DNA from: Leucobacter ruminantium
Lineage (GTDB): Bacteria > Actinomycetota > Actinomycetes > Actinomycetales > Microbacteriaceae
Length of the DNA stretch: 64,000 bases
Assembly (NCBI RefSeq): GCF_017565705.1
Contig: NZ_JAGDYL010000010.1
Location: forward strand, 52,056-116,055
Direction of reading: 5' to 3'
The notes beneath the pieces are model-generated. The model ran no database searches and was not told the DNA's origin. It worked only from the letters and a program-made list of their open reading frames with translations. Shown here piece by piece: positions 29,775 to 38,803 of this stretch (positions are counted from its first letter, which is position 1; the number at the start of each line of letters is the position of its first letter). The translations under genes were made by a program, and so were the position numbers.

Positions 29775-31219
29775 GCGAAGGCCTCCCCCAGTCGGTCCCC
29801 GAGGAAGCGGAGCCCCGCGGAGTTCGAGGACTTCACGAGCACCGTGTCATCGGGTCGCAGGGTGCGCATCAGGTAGTCGTAGGCCTCGTCCTGCGTCTCG
29901 AAGAAGACGCTCTCGCCGTCCCAGGATCCCTCGTTGATCGCGCTGATGTGCAGCTGCCTGGCCTCCTTGCCGACCACGACCAGCTCAGAGATGCGCAGAC
30001 GCACGGCCTGCAGGCCGATGCGGATGTGCTCCTCGACCGAGTACTCCCCGAGCTCGCTCATCGCCCCCAGCACCGCGACCGAGCGGCCCTGAGGTTTCCG
30101 GATCTGCGCGAGCGTGCGCAGACCGGCGCTCATCGAGTCGGGGCTCGCGTTGTAGGCGTCGTTCACGATCGTCACGCCGTCGCGGCCGCCCATGACCTCC
30201 ATGCGCCAGCGCGCGGCGCGCGTCTGCCGTTGCAGCACGTCGACGACCTCTGCGAGCGGGAGTCCCAGCTCGAGCGCGACGGACGTCGCGGCGAGGGCGT
30301 TCATGACGTGGTGCTCGCCGAGCACCGGGAAGTGCACGGGCAGCGACTCGCCGCCGGCGTGGATCGTGAAGCGGGTGCCGTCGGCGCCGGCGTCGATGTC
30401 GCTCGCGCGCACCTCGGCCTCGGGATGGAGACCGAACCATCGCACCCGCGCCCGGGTCATCTCCGCCATGCGCGAGACGTAGGGATCGTCGCGATTGAGC
30501 ACTGCGAGGGCGGTCTCGGGGAGATCCCTCACCATCTCGCTCTTGGTGCGGAAGGTCGTCTCGATGCCCCCGAATTCGCCCGCGTGGGCGAGGCCCACGG
30601 TGAGCACGACGCCGATGTGCGGCGGAGCCATAGCGGTGAGCCTCGCGATCTCGCCCTCGGCGCTCGCCCCCATCTCGGCGACGAGCGTCTCGGTCGTGTC
30701 GCGCACCCGCAGCATCGTGAGCGGCCCGCCGACCTCGTTGTTGAACGACTTCTCGGAGGCGACCGTCTCGCCGAGGCGCTCCGCCATCCCGGCGACGAGG
30801 TTCTTCGTCGTGGTCTTGCCGTTCGAACCGGTGATGCCGACGATCGTGAGCCCGCCGCGCGCGCGCACGCGGCGCACGACCTCGGTCGCGAGCGCACCGA
30901 GCGCCTCGGTGGCCTCGGGCACGACGATCTGCGGCACGTCGCCCGCAGCTTCGAGCTCGCGCTCGACACTGAGTTCATGCTCGTCGAGCTCGCGCTCGAC
31001 GACGAGCAGCGCGGCCCCCGCCTCGACGGCTTTACCGGCGAACAGGTGGCCGTCGGTCTCCTCGCCGCGCCTGGCGAAGAAGATCTGACCGGGGCGCACC
31101 TCGCGCGAATCGGTCTGCGCCTCCCCCGAGATGACGGTGTCGGGGCCGGCTCCGCCGCTCCCCGCGACCAGACGGCCTCCGACGGCCTCGGCGATCTCCG
31201 CGAGTGTGAGTTCGATCAC
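29771..31219 (-). CDS. murF: UDP-MurNAc-tripeptide-D-alanyl-D-alanine ligase
   Basis: The 482-aa Mur ligase adds D-Ala-D-Ala to the stem peptide. The ATP loop [34 protein letters not shown] and [15 protein letters not shown] are MurF blocks. Its ATG overlaps the murE stop and its stop overlaps mraY, each by 4 bp, so murE-murF-mraY are probably translated as a coupled set. Confidence 0.97.
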   Translation of the reverse strand: MIELTLAEIAEAVGGRLVAGSGGAGPDTVISGEAQTDSREVRPGQIFFARRGEETDGHLFAGKAVEAGAALLVVERELDEHELSVERELEAAGDVPQIVVPEATEALGALATEVVRRVRARGGLTIVGITGSNGKTTTKNLVAGMAERLGETVASEKSFNNEVGGPLTMLRVRDTTETLVAEMGASAEGEIARLTAMAPPHIGVVLTVGLAHAGEFGGIETTFRTKSEMVRDLPETALAVLNRDDPYVSRMAEMTRARVRWFGLHPEAEVRASDIDAGADGTRFTIHAGGESLPVHFPVLGEHHVMNALAATSVALELGLPLAEVVDVLQRQTRAARWRMEVMGGRDGVTIVNDAYNASPDSMSAGLRTLAQIRKPQGRSVAVLGAMSELGEYSVEEHIRIGLQAVRLRISELVVVGKEARQLHISAINEGSWDGESVFFETQDEAYDYLMRTLRPDDTVLVKSSNSAGLRFLGDRLGEAFA

Positions 31220-32769
31220 TTGAGCAGTCCTGCCTCGCGGAGCGCGCCGCGTACTTCGTCTCGCGCCGAATAGGGGATGTGCTGCCCGGCGACTTCCTGG
31301 TAGTCCTCGTGTCCGGGACCGGCATACAGGATAACGTCATCGGGGCCGGCGAGCGAAACAGCGAGCCGCACGGCGGCGCGCGGATCCCCCTCCTCGATGA
31401 TTTCGGCGCGCCCGGCGGTGCGCGCGCCTGCGATGAGCTGCGCGCGGATCTTCTCCGGCGGTTCCGAGCGCGGGTGGTAATCGCACACGATCAGCACGTC
31501 GGAGCCCGCGGCCGCGACGCGTCCCATCTCCTCGCGCTTCGTGGTGTCGCGGTCGCCGTCGGCACCGAAGAGGAAGATGATGCGCCCGGGCGCGACCTCG
31601 CCGAGCGCGTCGAGCATGGCCTCGAACGCGCCGGGCGTGTGCCCGTAGTCGACGTAGAAGCGCGGCCCGACTCCCGGCTCGGAGACGAGCTCGAGGCGCC
31701 CCGGGATGTACACGGGGATGCGGCCGTTCTCGAGACCTGCCGCGACGCGATCCAGTTGGATCCCCGCCTCGTGCAGCATGATCAGCGCGAGGGCGGCGTT
31801 CTCCGCCATGAAGCGCCCGAACAGCGGCACGCTGCCGCGGAAGTGGGCGCCTTCCGGTCCCTGCAGCACGAATGACACGCCGTCGATGCTCTGCCGCGTG
31901 ACCGCGAGGTGCCAGTCGGCGTCCTGCCCGTACTCGGTGGCGAGGCGCGTGACCGGGATCCGCGATTCGCGGGCGATCCGCTGCCCGTAGGGGCCGTCGA
32001 CCACGACGACGCCCCGCTCGGCGTGCTCGGGCGAGAACAGCGCCAGCTTCGCGGCGAAGTAGCTCTCCATGTCGCCGAAGTCGTCGAGGTGATCCTGGGA
32101 GAAGTTGTTGAAGGCCACGACGTCGAAGCGCACGCCGTCGATGCGGTGGCGCTCGACCGCGTGCGCGGAGACCTCGAGCGCGATGCCGTCGACCCGCTTC
32201 TCCGCCATGCGCGCGAGCAGACCGTGCAGCACGGGCGCCTCGGGGCTCGTGAGGTCGGAGACGATGACCTCGTCACCGATGCGTCGCTCCGCCGTGGAGC
32301 TGAGGCCCGGGGTGAACCCGGCGGCCCGCAGCAGCTCGGCGAGCAGGTAGACGACGCTCGTCTTGCCGTTGGTGCCGGTGATCCCGAAAGTCTTGGCCGA
32401 CAGGTGCTCGCTGCCGTAGACGGCGGCGGCCACGGCGCCCGCGATCCCTCGCGGATGCTCATCGGTGACGAGCACCGGGATGCCCGCCCCGGCCGCCCCG
32501 GCCAGCTCCGCGCCCTCGGCGTCCGTGAGCACGGCGACGGCGCCGCGCTCGGCGGCCTGAGCCGCGAACTCGGCGCCGTGGCGGCGCGCACCCGGCACGC
32601 CGATGTACAGATCGCCCGGCCGCACATCGCGCGAGTCGATCGTCACCCCGGTCGCGTCGAGCCCGTCGAGCGCGGCCTCCGCGCGCAGGCCGAAGCGCTC
32701 CGCGAGCGGCGCGAGCGGCGCCTGGCGCGGGTTCCTGGGGCGAATGCTCAGCGCATCTCCGGTGGTCAA
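31216..32769 (-). CDS. murE: UDP-MurNAc-L-Ala-D-Glu:diamino-acid ligase
   Basis: I chose TTG 32769 because AGGAGG lies 5-6 nt upstream; it gives 517 aa beginning MTTGDALSIRPRN. FGITGTNGKTSVVYLLAELL is the ATP loop, and the C-terminal domain has FYVDYGHTPGAFEAMLDAL. The residues near the substrate pocket do not clearly spell the meso-DAP motif DNPR; the stretch here is CDYHPRSEPPEKI, so the amino acid added may be Lys, ornithine or diaminobutyrate, as in many Microbacteriaceae. This last point is inference. Confidence 0.95.
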   Translation of the reverse strand: MTTGDALSIRPRNPRQAPLAPLAERFGLRAEAALDGLDATGVTIDSRDVRPGDLYIGVPGARRHGAEFAAQAAERGAVAVLTDAEGAELAGAAGAGIPVLVTDEHPRGIAGAVAAAVYGSEHLSAKTFGITGTNGKTSVVYLLAELLRAAGFTPGLSSTAERRIGDEVIVSDLTSPEAPVLHGLLARMAEKRVDGIALEVSAHAVERHRIDGVRFDVVAFNNFSQDHLDDFGDMESYFAAKLALFSPEHAERGVVVVDGPYGQRIARESRIPVTRLATEYGQDADWHLAVTRQSIDGVSFVLQGPEGAHFRGSVPLFGRFMAENAALALIMLHEAGIQLDRVAAGLENGRIPVYIPGRLELVSEPGVGPRFYVDYGHTPGAFEAMLDALGEVAPGRIIFLFGADGDRDTTKREEMGRVAAAGSDVLIVCDYHPRSEPPEKIRAQLIAGARTAGRAEIIEEGDPRAAVRLAVSLAGPDDVILYAGPGHEDYQEVAGQHIPYSARDEVRGALREAGLLK

Positions 32770-32788
32770 GTTGCCTCCTGCTGACGGG

Positions 32789-34582
32789 TCAGTACTCGGT
32801 CGGGATGGGTTCGTAGGCGCCGTTCGACGGCGGGATGTGGAAGGTGCGGATCGTGGCCTCGGCCGCGTCATGGAACGCGGTGATGGCCGCGGTGGCCCCG
32901 TCGCCCCCGTGCGCGAACGCCACCGATGCTACCGCGACGTACTGGGGGTCGTCGGCGGGGAAGACGCCCGCGAAGGAGTTGACGTAGTCGGTGCGGTAGG
33001 CCCCCGTCGCCGGGTCGACCTGCTCGGCCGTGCCCGTCTTCCCCGCGACGCGGTAGCCGGGAATCGCGACGATGTCCTTGAACCAGGCCTCGTTCGCGAC
33101 CACCTCGAGCATGTTCATCACCTGCTTCGAGGTCTCGGGCGTCACCGCCTGCACGGGATCGCCGTGATCGAGCACGCTCCTCTTGCCATCGACATCGGTG
33201 CAGCTGCGCACGATGCTCGGCGGCACCCGCTCCCCTCCGTTCGCGATCGCCTGATAGACGCCCGCGGTCTGCACGATGGTCGAGGAGAGGCCCTGCCCGA
33301 ACATCGTGTTGTAGGCGGTCTGCCGGTCCCAGTCCTCGACCGGCGCGAGCATGCCCGAATCCTCGAGCGGCATTCCCGCCTCGGTCGAGGTGCCGATGCC
33401 GAAGCGCTTCAGGTAGTCGTAGCGCACCTCGGGGCTCAGCTGGGCGCCCAGCATCGAGGTGCCGACGTTGGATGACTGCGTGAGGATGCCGGTGAGCGTC
33501 CATTGCATCGGCGGGTGCGAGAAGGAGTCTCCGAAGCGCACGCCCGGTTCGGGTTGGAGGTGATCGGGCGTGAGGTTCGGCGTGGTCGGCGTCGCGACCC
33601 CCTGGTCGATGAGGGCGGCTGCGGTGATCGTCTTGAAGGTCGATCCCGGTTCGTACGGCGAGGTGAAGGATCGTGCTTCGCGCTTGTTGCCGTCGGAGGC
33701 GTCGACGTCGTTCGGGTCGACCGAGCCGTCCTCGGCGACGGCGACGAGCTCGCCGGTCTTCGCGTTCATGACCACGAGCAGGCCCCACTCGGCGTCCACC
33801 TTCTGCACCTGCTTGTTGATGGCCTGCTGGGCCTCCCACTGCAGGTCGCGGTCGATGACCAACTCGACGGTGCCGCCGTTCACGGCCTTCTTCGTGACGA
33901 CGACGCTGCCGGGCAGCGGCACGCCGTCCGCGCTCCGCTCGTACTCCTCCGTGCCGTCGGTTCCCGTGAGGCAGGCGTCCTGCGAGACCTCCACGCCGGC
34001 CTGGGGCTCGCCGTCGGCGCCCGAGAAGCCGAGGATGTTGCCCGCGATCGCGCCGTTCGGGTAGGTGCGCTTGTGCTGGCCCTCGAAGGTGAGCCAGGGG
34101 ATCTGCAGCTCCTTGAGCGCCGTCAGCTGCGTGAGATCGACCGAGCGCTTGACGTAGGCGAAGTCGGACTTCGGGTTCTCGGCGAGCGCGTCGTCGACGA
34201 TCTTCTCGATCTCGTCGGCCGTCTGGCCCGTGATCGCCCCGATCTCCGCGAAGGCGTCCTTCGCCTCGACCTCCACCGTGCCGATGCCGTTCGGATCGGC
34301 GCGGTAGAACCTGCCGCCGTTCAGCTGGGTGTTCTTGGGCGACAGCTGCACATCGTAGCGCTCGTCGGTCGTGGCGAGCACCTCGCCGTTCCGGTCGACG
34401 ATGTCGCCGCGCACGCTCGGGATCGTCACGGGCACGGCGCGCTTGTCCTTGGCGTCGGCGTTGAGTGCCGACGCCGAGACGATCTGCACGTCCACGAGCC
34501 GCACGAGGAAGGCGAGCGAAGCGATGACGATCAGACCGAGCGCCAGGACGCGCCTCGCCCGCGCTGCGCGCCGTTCGTTCAC
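32789..34582 (-). CDS. ftsI: class B penicillin-binding protein (FtsI/PBP3)
   Basis: The 597-aa protein has an N-terminal membrane helix (VLALGLIVIASLAFLVRLVD), a dimerisation domain and a C-terminal transpeptidase. The catalytic SxxK is in EPGSTFKTI, SxN is in SSNVGTSML and KTG is in AGKTGTAEQ. It crosslinks septal peptidoglycan with FtsW. The start is GTG with GGAG upstream. It follows the ftsL-like gene by 68 bp and precedes murE. Confidence 0.96.
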   Translation of the reverse strand: MNERRAARARRVLALGLIVIASLAFLVRLVDVQIVSASALNADAKDKRAVPVTIPSVRGDIVDRNGEVLATTDERYDVQLSPKNTQLNGGRFYRADPNGIGTVEVEAKDAFAEIGAITGQTADEIEKIVDDALAENPKSDFAYVKRSVDLTQLTALKELQIPWLTFEGQHKRTYPNGAIAGNILGFSGADGEPQAGVEVSQDACLTGTDGTEEYERSADGVPLPGSVVVTKKAVNGGTVELVIDRDLQWEAQQAINKQVQKVDAEWGLLVVMNAKTGELVAVAEDGSVDPNDVDASDGNKREARSFTSPYEPGSTFKTITAAALIDQGVATPTTPNLTPDHLQPEPGVRFGDSFSHPPMQWTLTGILTQSSNVGTSMLGAQLSPEVRYDYLKRFGIGTSTEAGMPLEDSGMLAPVEDWDRQTAYNTMFGQGLSSTIVQTAGVYQAIANGGERVPPSIVRSCTDVDGKRSVLDHGDPVQAVTPETSKQVMNMLEVVANEAWFKDIVAIPGYRVAGKTGTAEQVDPATGAYRTDYVNSFAGVFPADDPQYVAVASVAFAHGGDGATAAITAFHDAAEATIRTFHIPPSNGAYEPIPTEY

Positions 34583-34650
34583 CTGCTCCGCTCCTCACTG
34601 CGCCCCGGTCGCGGGATGCGCGTCGTTCCGTGCTGCACGCCGGCCCCGGC

Positions 34651-35232
34651 TCAGTGCGTATCCGGGGCCGGAAGCGCGCCCTTCCAACGTACCGGGGTCT
34701 GGTCGACGGTGGCTGTGGCCGCGCGCGGCACGAGCAGGCCCTCCGTGTCCACCACAGGCATCGACGCGAGGGTCGAGTTGGGCACGAGGTTCGGCTCGAC
34801 CTCCGAGGCCTTCGTCTCGAAGGAGCCCATGATCGCGCCGTCGCTCAGGCGCAGCGCCGCCGGGCTGGCGTTCTGCACCATGCCGAGCTTCGCCGCGTTA
34901 TCGGCGAGGTTCTGCGGCGAGGAGAGCTTGTCGACGTTCTGCGAGAGCACGCGCTGCACGCGTCCGAGGTCGCGCTGCTCGATCTCGAGCGCGCGCATCT
35001 CGTAGGCGCCCTGGGAGACCGTGATGCTGAGCCCCAGCTGCGCCGCGAGGATCGCGAGCACGATGCCGACCGCGACGAGCGCCGCGGCGAGCGGGCTGCG
35101 CGCACGGCGCTTGGCCGGCAGCGGAGCCGGGCGGAGGTGCCGCTCGGGCTCGCCGCCGCGCTCGGGGGCAGGCTGCCGGCCGTCCGCGATCAGACGGCGC
35201 AGGTCGATGCGCGCCGGGGCGATGCCGCTCAT
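34651..35232 (-). CDS. ftsL: FtsL-like bitopic division protein
   Basis: The 193-aa protein has a basic Pro/Arg-rich cytoplasmic N-terminus (1-48), one membrane helix (LAAALVAVGIVLAILAAQLG) and a short predicted coiled coil (YEMRALEIEQRDLGRVQRVL), the usual FtsL layout. Sequence conservation in FtsL is weak, so position between rsmH and ftsI carries much of the evidence. Its ATG overlaps the rsmH stop by 4 bp. The extracellular C-terminal tail is longer than usual. Confidence 0.82.
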   Translation of the reverse strand: MSGIAPARIDLRRLIADGRQPAPERGGEPERHLRPAPLPAKRRARSPLAAALVAVGIVLAILAAQLGLSITVSQGAYEMRALEIEQRDLGRVQRVLSQNVDKLSSPQNLADNAAKLGMVQNASPAALRLSDGAIMGSFETKASEVEPNLVPNSTLASMPVVDTEGLLVPRAATATVDQTPVRWKGALPAPDTH

Positions 35233-36203
35233 CGGACGGCCTCCCGCACGCGCTCGGCTGCGCGCAGGCGCACCGGGATGGCGCGGGGATTGCGCTCCCG
35301 CTCATCGTCGGGCGCGAGTTCCGCACCCCGGGTGAGCAGTCGCAGCTCGGGCCTGTGCTCGGGCAGCTCCATCGGCAGCCCGGGCGGAGCCGTCGACTTG
35401 GAGCGGCCCGTCAGCTCGCGCTTCACGAGGCGGTCCTCGAGCGACTGGTACGACATCACGACGATGCGGCCTCCGAGGTTCAGCAGATCGACTGCGGCAG
35501 GGATCGCGCGTTCGAGCACTGCGAGCTCGCCGTTCACCTCGACGCGCAGCGCCTGGAAGACTCGCTTGGCCGGGTGCCGCTGATCGCGCACAGCGGCGGG
35601 CGTGGCCCGCTGCAGCACGTCGACGAGCTGCCCGCTGCGCTCGATGGGCGCCTCCGCGCGCGCGGCGACGATCGCCCTGGCGTAGCGCCCGGCCAGGGGC
35701 TCCTCGCCGTAGCGTTCGAAGATGGCGCGCAGGCGCCCCTCGGGCGCGGTCGCGAGCACCTCGGCCGCGGTCTCGCCGCGGCTCTGATCCATCCGCATGT
35801 CCAGGGGAGCGTCCTGCGCGTAGGCGAAGCCTCGCTCGGCCTCGTCGAGCTGCAGCGATGAGACGCCGAGATCGAAGAGCGCGCCGTCGATGCGGTCGAA
35901 GCCGGCCCCGCGCACCGCATCGACGATCTCATCGTAGACGGCGTGCACGCGGATCGCGCGGTCGCCGAAGCGCTCGAGCCTGCGCCCGGCGAGTTCGAGG
36001 GCTTCGGGATCCCTGTCGAGACCGATGAGGGTGAGCCCCGGGTGCGCTTCGAGGAGCGGCTCGCTGTGCCCGCCCATCCCGAGCGTGGCGTCGACGACGA
36101 CTGCGCCCTCGCAGGCGGCTGCGGGCGCGAGCAGTTCGAGGCAGCGCGCGAGGAGCACAGGGGTGTGCAGCGCGCTGGGGTCGCGTGGGGTGGTGTGCAT
36201 CAT
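35229..36203 (-). CDS. rsmH: 16S rRNA (cytosine1402-N4)-methyltransferase
   Basis: The 324-aa Rossmann SAM-dependent methyltransferase carries VDATLGMGGHSEPLLEAHPG as motif I and LFDLGVSSLQLDEAERGF as motif IV. Its C-terminal part contains PAKRVFQALRVEVNGEL and RIVVMSYQSLEDRLVK. It methylates the N4 of C1402 in 16S rRNA. Two adjacent ATG codons are possible starts. It follows mraZ by 9 bp and overlaps ftsL by 4 bp. Confidence 0.96.
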   Translation of the reverse strand: MMHTTPRDPSALHTPVLLARCLELLAPAAACEGAVVVDATLGMGGHSEPLLEAHPGLTLIGLDRDPEALELAGRRLERFGDRAIRVHAVYDEIVDAVRGAGFDRIDGALFDLGVSSLQLDEAERGFAYAQDAPLDMRMDQSRGETAAEVLATAPEGRLRAIFERYGEEPLAGRYARAIVAARAEAPIERSGQLVDVLQRATPAAVRDQRHPAKRVFQALRVEVNGELAVLERAIPAAVDLLNLGGRIVVMSYQSLEDRLVKRELTGRSKSTAPPGLPMELPEHRPELRLLTRGAELAPDDERERNPRAIPVRLRAAERVREAVR

Positions 36204-36212
36204 GGATCCGGG

Positions 36213-36644
36213 CTAGAACATGCCCGGGATCACCTCCTCCTCGATGTCGGAGAACGCCGCTTCCTGCTCGCTCAGGTACTTCTGCCAGGCATCCGCGTCC
36301 CAGATCTCTGCGCGCGAGCCCGCGCCGATCACGGCGAGCTCGCGGTCGAGGCCCGCGTACTCGCGGAGGGAGACGGGGATCGTCACGCGGTGCTGCTTGT
36401 CGGGGGTCTCGGGGTGCGCGCCCGAGAGGAACACGCGCAGGTAGTCGCGAGCCTGCTTCGAGGTGACGGGCGCCTGCCTGATGCGGTCGTGCATCTCGGC
36501 GAACTCGCGCTCGCTGAAGAGGTAGAGGCAGCGCTCCTGCCCGCGGGTCATGACGAGGCCGTCCGCGAGTTCGTCGCGGAACTTGGCGGGGAGGATGACG
36601 CGGCCCTTGTCGTCCAGTCTGGGCGTGAAGGTACCGAGGAACAT
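36213..36644 (-). CDS. mraZ: MraZ transcriptional regulator of the dcw cluster
   Basis: The 143-aa protein has the AbrB-like swapped-hairpin fold duplicated. The first half reads [20 protein letters not shown] and the second has [20 protein letters not shown]. MraZ forms a ring and binds direct repeats upstream of its own gene. GTGGAG boxes on this strand at 36687-36703 fit that role. GGGAGGGAGG precedes the ATG. It heads the minus-strand dcw cluster. Confidence 0.96.
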   Translation of the reverse strand: MFLGTFTPRLDDKGRVILPAKFRDELADGLVMTRGQERCLYLFSEREFAEMHDRIRQAPVTSKQARDYLRVFLSGAHPETPDKQHRVTIPVSLREYAGLDRELAVIGAGSRAEIWDADAWQKYLSEQEAAFSDIEEEVIPGMF

Positions 36645-36686
36645 CCGGCTGCCTCCCTCCCGCGACGATCGTTGAGGCCCCAGACT

Positions 36687-36703
36687 ACTCCACTTTCCTC
36701 CAC
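36687..36703 (-). promoter_or_regulatory. putative MraZ operator (two GTGGAG boxes)
   Basis: On the minus strand the sequence reads GTGGAGGAAAGTGGAGT, two GTGGAG boxes with 4 nt between (10-nt repeat), about 43-59 nt upstream of the mraZ ATG. Direct repeats of this type are the known targets of MraZ, so autoregulation is likely. Confidence 0.65.
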
Positions 36704-36909
36704 TTCACGCATTTTTCCTCCCCCCGCCACTCCCCCAGGGCGCGTCGAGCCTCGGCACATCCTTGAGAACACAGGCAGAACAAGGCCCGGCGGGCGAGGG
36801 ATCAGGTCGACCCGCGCCCGGACCGAACGCCCGTGGGCAGCACCGAGAGAGGCCATGACCGCAAGAAAAGCGCGTGCGAAGACCCGTGAGAGCGTCGCTC
36901 GGGGCCCGG

Positions 36910-36926
36910 GTGGAGGAAAGTGGAGT
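36910..36926 (+). promoter_or_regulatory. second, oppositely oriented GTGGAG box pair
   Basis: The plus strand carries the identical 17-mer GTGGAGGAAAGTGGAGT, about 207 nt further from mraZ and inverted relative to the first. Exact recurrence makes chance unlikely. Confidence 0.55.
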
Positions 36927-36971
36927 CACGGTGTCGGTCTCCGCGCCGCCCGGGCGGCGCTCATCTCTCAT

Positions 36972-37047
36972 CGAGACCGACGGTTTCAGCGGGACCGACT
37001 GTTTCAGGGGCGCTGGAACCGTCGGTCTCGCCGGAACAGTCGTTCTC
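36972..37047. repeat. four-unit mirrored repeat
   Basis: Unit A (36972-36990, CGAGACCGACGGTTTCAGC) is matched by its reverse complement at 37012-37030 with one change that still allows a G-U pair. Unit A' (36993-37008) is a diverged copy of A and is mirrored by 37031-37047. The order is A, A', inverted A, inverted A', which allows alternative hairpins. Confidence 0.7.
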
Positions 37048-37135
37048 GGCGCAGACCAGGGATCCCGACGCGAAAGGGGTGCATCGTCTGTGCGGGCGCC
37101 GTTGAGCGATTCGGTACAGCAGGGCACAGGGCACA

Positions 37136-37166
37136 GAAAAAGGGACCGCGGTCACCCGCGATCCCT
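37136..37166 (-). terminator. Rho-independent terminator of the DUF3040 gene
   Basis: On the minus strand GGGATCGCGG-GTGA-CCGCGGTCCC is followed by TTTTT. It lies 17 nt after the stop of the gene at 37183. Confidence 0.85.
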
Positions 37167-37182
37167 CAATTCCCGTATGCGA

Positions 37183-37566
37183 CTAGCGGTCGCCCTCCAT
37201 GCGCTCGTCCCAGCGGCGCTCCATGCGCTCGCTGAACGTCTCGCGGCTCTCGCGCTTCGGCGACTCGCCGCTCGGGCGGTCGGGGCGCGCCTCCGCATCG
37301 TCGGGCTCGGAACCACGCGCGGTCATGAGGAGCACGCCGCCCACCATCACCGCGAAGCCGATCAGCCCCAACCAGAGCTGCTGCGCCGCCACGCCGCCCA
37401 CGAGCACGCCGATGCCGACGAGCACCACGATGATGCCCAGGACCAGCGATCGGTAGTTGATGCGACGGCGGCCGCTGACGCCCGCCTCCATCACGTCGGC
37501 CTCGCTCTGATAGAAGCCTCGCTCCATCTCTTCAAGCAGCCGCTGCTCGTGCTCGGAAAGAGCCAT
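37183..37566 (-). CDS. DUF3040 membrane protein
   Basis: The 127-aa protein begins MALSEHEQRLLEEMERGFYQ, the standard N-terminus of DUF3040 proteins, followed by two adjacent hydrophobic helices (about 36-54 and 60-80) and a polar Arg/Glu-rich tail. Its function is unknown. It is common next to mraZ in actinobacteria. It is divergent from the polyprenyl synthase across 74 bp, and a strong terminator follows its stop. Confidence 0.88.
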   Translation of the reverse strand: MALSEHEQRLLEEMERGFYQSEADVMEAGVSGRRRINYRSLVLGIIVVLVGIGVLVGGVAAQQLWLGLIGFAVMVGGVLLMTARGSEPDDAEARPDRPSGESPKRESRETFSERMERRWDERMEGDR

Positions 37567-37628
37567 GGCGCCTCCTCGGGCGAGTGGGTGGTTGTTTCCT
37601 TACGAGTCTACCGCTTCGCAACCGCGGC

Positions 37629-37634
37629 TAGGCT
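37629..37634 (+). promoter_or_regulatory. -10 element for leaderless polyprenyl synthase mRNA
   Basis: TAGGCT is followed by exactly 6 nt and then the GTG start at 37641. No Shine-Dalgarno sequence can fit. The same geometry occurs at 39241 and 49692. Confidence 0.6.
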
Positions 37635-37640
37635 AGTCGC

Positions 37641-38741
37641 GTGCATGAAACAACCCGACTCGCAGGGCTCGTACAGGAGCGCATCGGAGATACGATCGCC
37701 GCTCACCGGCAGGCGCTCGAGCCGCTCGGAGACGACGCCGGGCCGCTGCTCGACGAGGCGCTCGGATTCCTGACTGGCGGAAAGCGCTTCCGCGCCCAGT
37801 TCGCGGCGCTCGGCTACCGCGCGGTACGCCCCCTCGATCTCGCGGGCGATATCGACGCAGAGCTGGAGGCCGTGCTCGACGCGGCGTGCGCGCTCGAGTT
37901 CTTCCACGCCGCTGCGCTGATCCACGACGATGTCATCGACCGCTCCGACACCCGTCGCGGCCGCCCCGCCGTGCACCGCATCTTCGCGGCCATGCATCGT
38001 GAGCACTCGCTGCGCGGCGACTCGGATCACTTCGGTCTCGCCGGCGCGATCCTGCTCGGCGACCTGCTGCAGTCGTGGGCCGACGAGCTCATGCAGGCGG
38101 CGTGCGACGCGATCGAGGATCGGAGCGCGGCCCGGCGCGCCCGCGCGCACTTCAACCGCATGCGCAGCGAGGTCGCCGTCGGGCAGTACCTCGACGTGCT
38201 CGAGGAGCAGCGCCCCTTCTTCGCACCCCACGAGGAGCAGCTGAGCCGATCGACTCGCGTGCTCGTCTACAAGTCGGCGAAGTACAGCGTCGAGGCCCCG
38301 CTGCTCATCGGTGCGGCTCTCGCGGGCGCCGATGAGGCGCAGGAGGCGGCGCTCGCCGATTTCGGGCTGCCCGTCGGCGTCGCCTTCCAGCTGCGCGACG
38401 ATCTGCTCGGGGTGTTCGGCGACGAGGAGCTCACCGGCAAGCCGAGCGGCGACGATCTCGTCGAGGGCAAGCGCACCGTTCTCGTGACCCTGGCCCGCGA
38501 GAACCTGCCGAACACGCAGCGCCGCATCTTCGACGACCTGCTGGGCAGCGGCCTCGACCCCGAGCAGATCTTCATCCTGCAGCGGACCATCCGCGAGAGC
38601 GGAGCTGTCGAACAGGTCGAGGAGATGATCTCGCGCAACGTGCATCGCGCGACCTCGGCACTCGGCGGCGCGCCGGTCCGCGGCGATGCCGCCGGGCTGC
38701 TCGTGCAGCTCGCGGAGCGCGCGGCGAGGCGAAGCGCCTGA
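37641..38741 (+). CDS. trans-polyprenyl diphosphate synthase
   Basis: The 366-aa all-helical enzyme elongates isoprenoid diphosphates with isopentenyl diphosphate. The first Asp-rich motif is in HDDVIDRSDTRRGRP and the second in FQLRDDLLGVFGD, with GGKRFRAQFAALGYRA near the N-terminus. Product length is not certain; the residues before the first motif (ALEFFHAAALIHDD) are compatible with C20 or longer chains. It corresponds in position to IdsA2 (Rv2173) beside Rv2175c and PknL. The GTG start appears leaderless. Confidence 0.9.
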   Translation: MHETTRLAGLVQERIGDTIAAHRQALEPLGDDAGPLLDEALGFLTGGKRFRAQFAALGYRAVRPLDLAGDIDAELEAVLDAACALEFFHAAALIHDDVIDRSDTRRGRPAVHRIFAAMHREHSLRGDSDHFGLAGAILLGDLLQSWADELMQAACDAIEDRSAARRARAHFNRMRSEVAVGQYLDVLEEQRPFFAPHEEQLSRSTRVLVYKSAKYSVEAPLLIGAALAGADEAQEAALADFGLPVGVAFQLRDDLLGVFGDEELTGKPSGDDLVEGKRTVLVTLARENLPNTQRRIFDDLLGSGLDPEQIFILQRTIRESGAVEQVEEMISRNVHRATSALGGAPVRGDAAGLLVQLAERAARRSA

Positions 38742-38803
38742 GAGGCGCCCGGAGGCGCAGCGGGGCGACGACCTCCGATGTCGGGGCCGAGCGCCGACCG
38801 ACG

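Larger units (their letters stand above)
36645..37182. other. 538-bp structured regulatory region upstream of mraZ
   Basis: No credible gene is seen; the plus-strand frame across it is a shadow. The region holds two copies of GTGGAGGAAAGTGGAGT in opposite orientations, a four-unit mirrored repeat at 36972-37047, and the DUF3040 terminator at the right edge. It must contain the mraZ promoter. Confidence 0.6.

Noticed and set aside
36874..37773. 299-codon plus-strand frame across the mraZ upstream region and DUF3040 gene
   Set aside because: It runs through mirrored repeats and a terminator and is antisense to DUF3040; no protein features.
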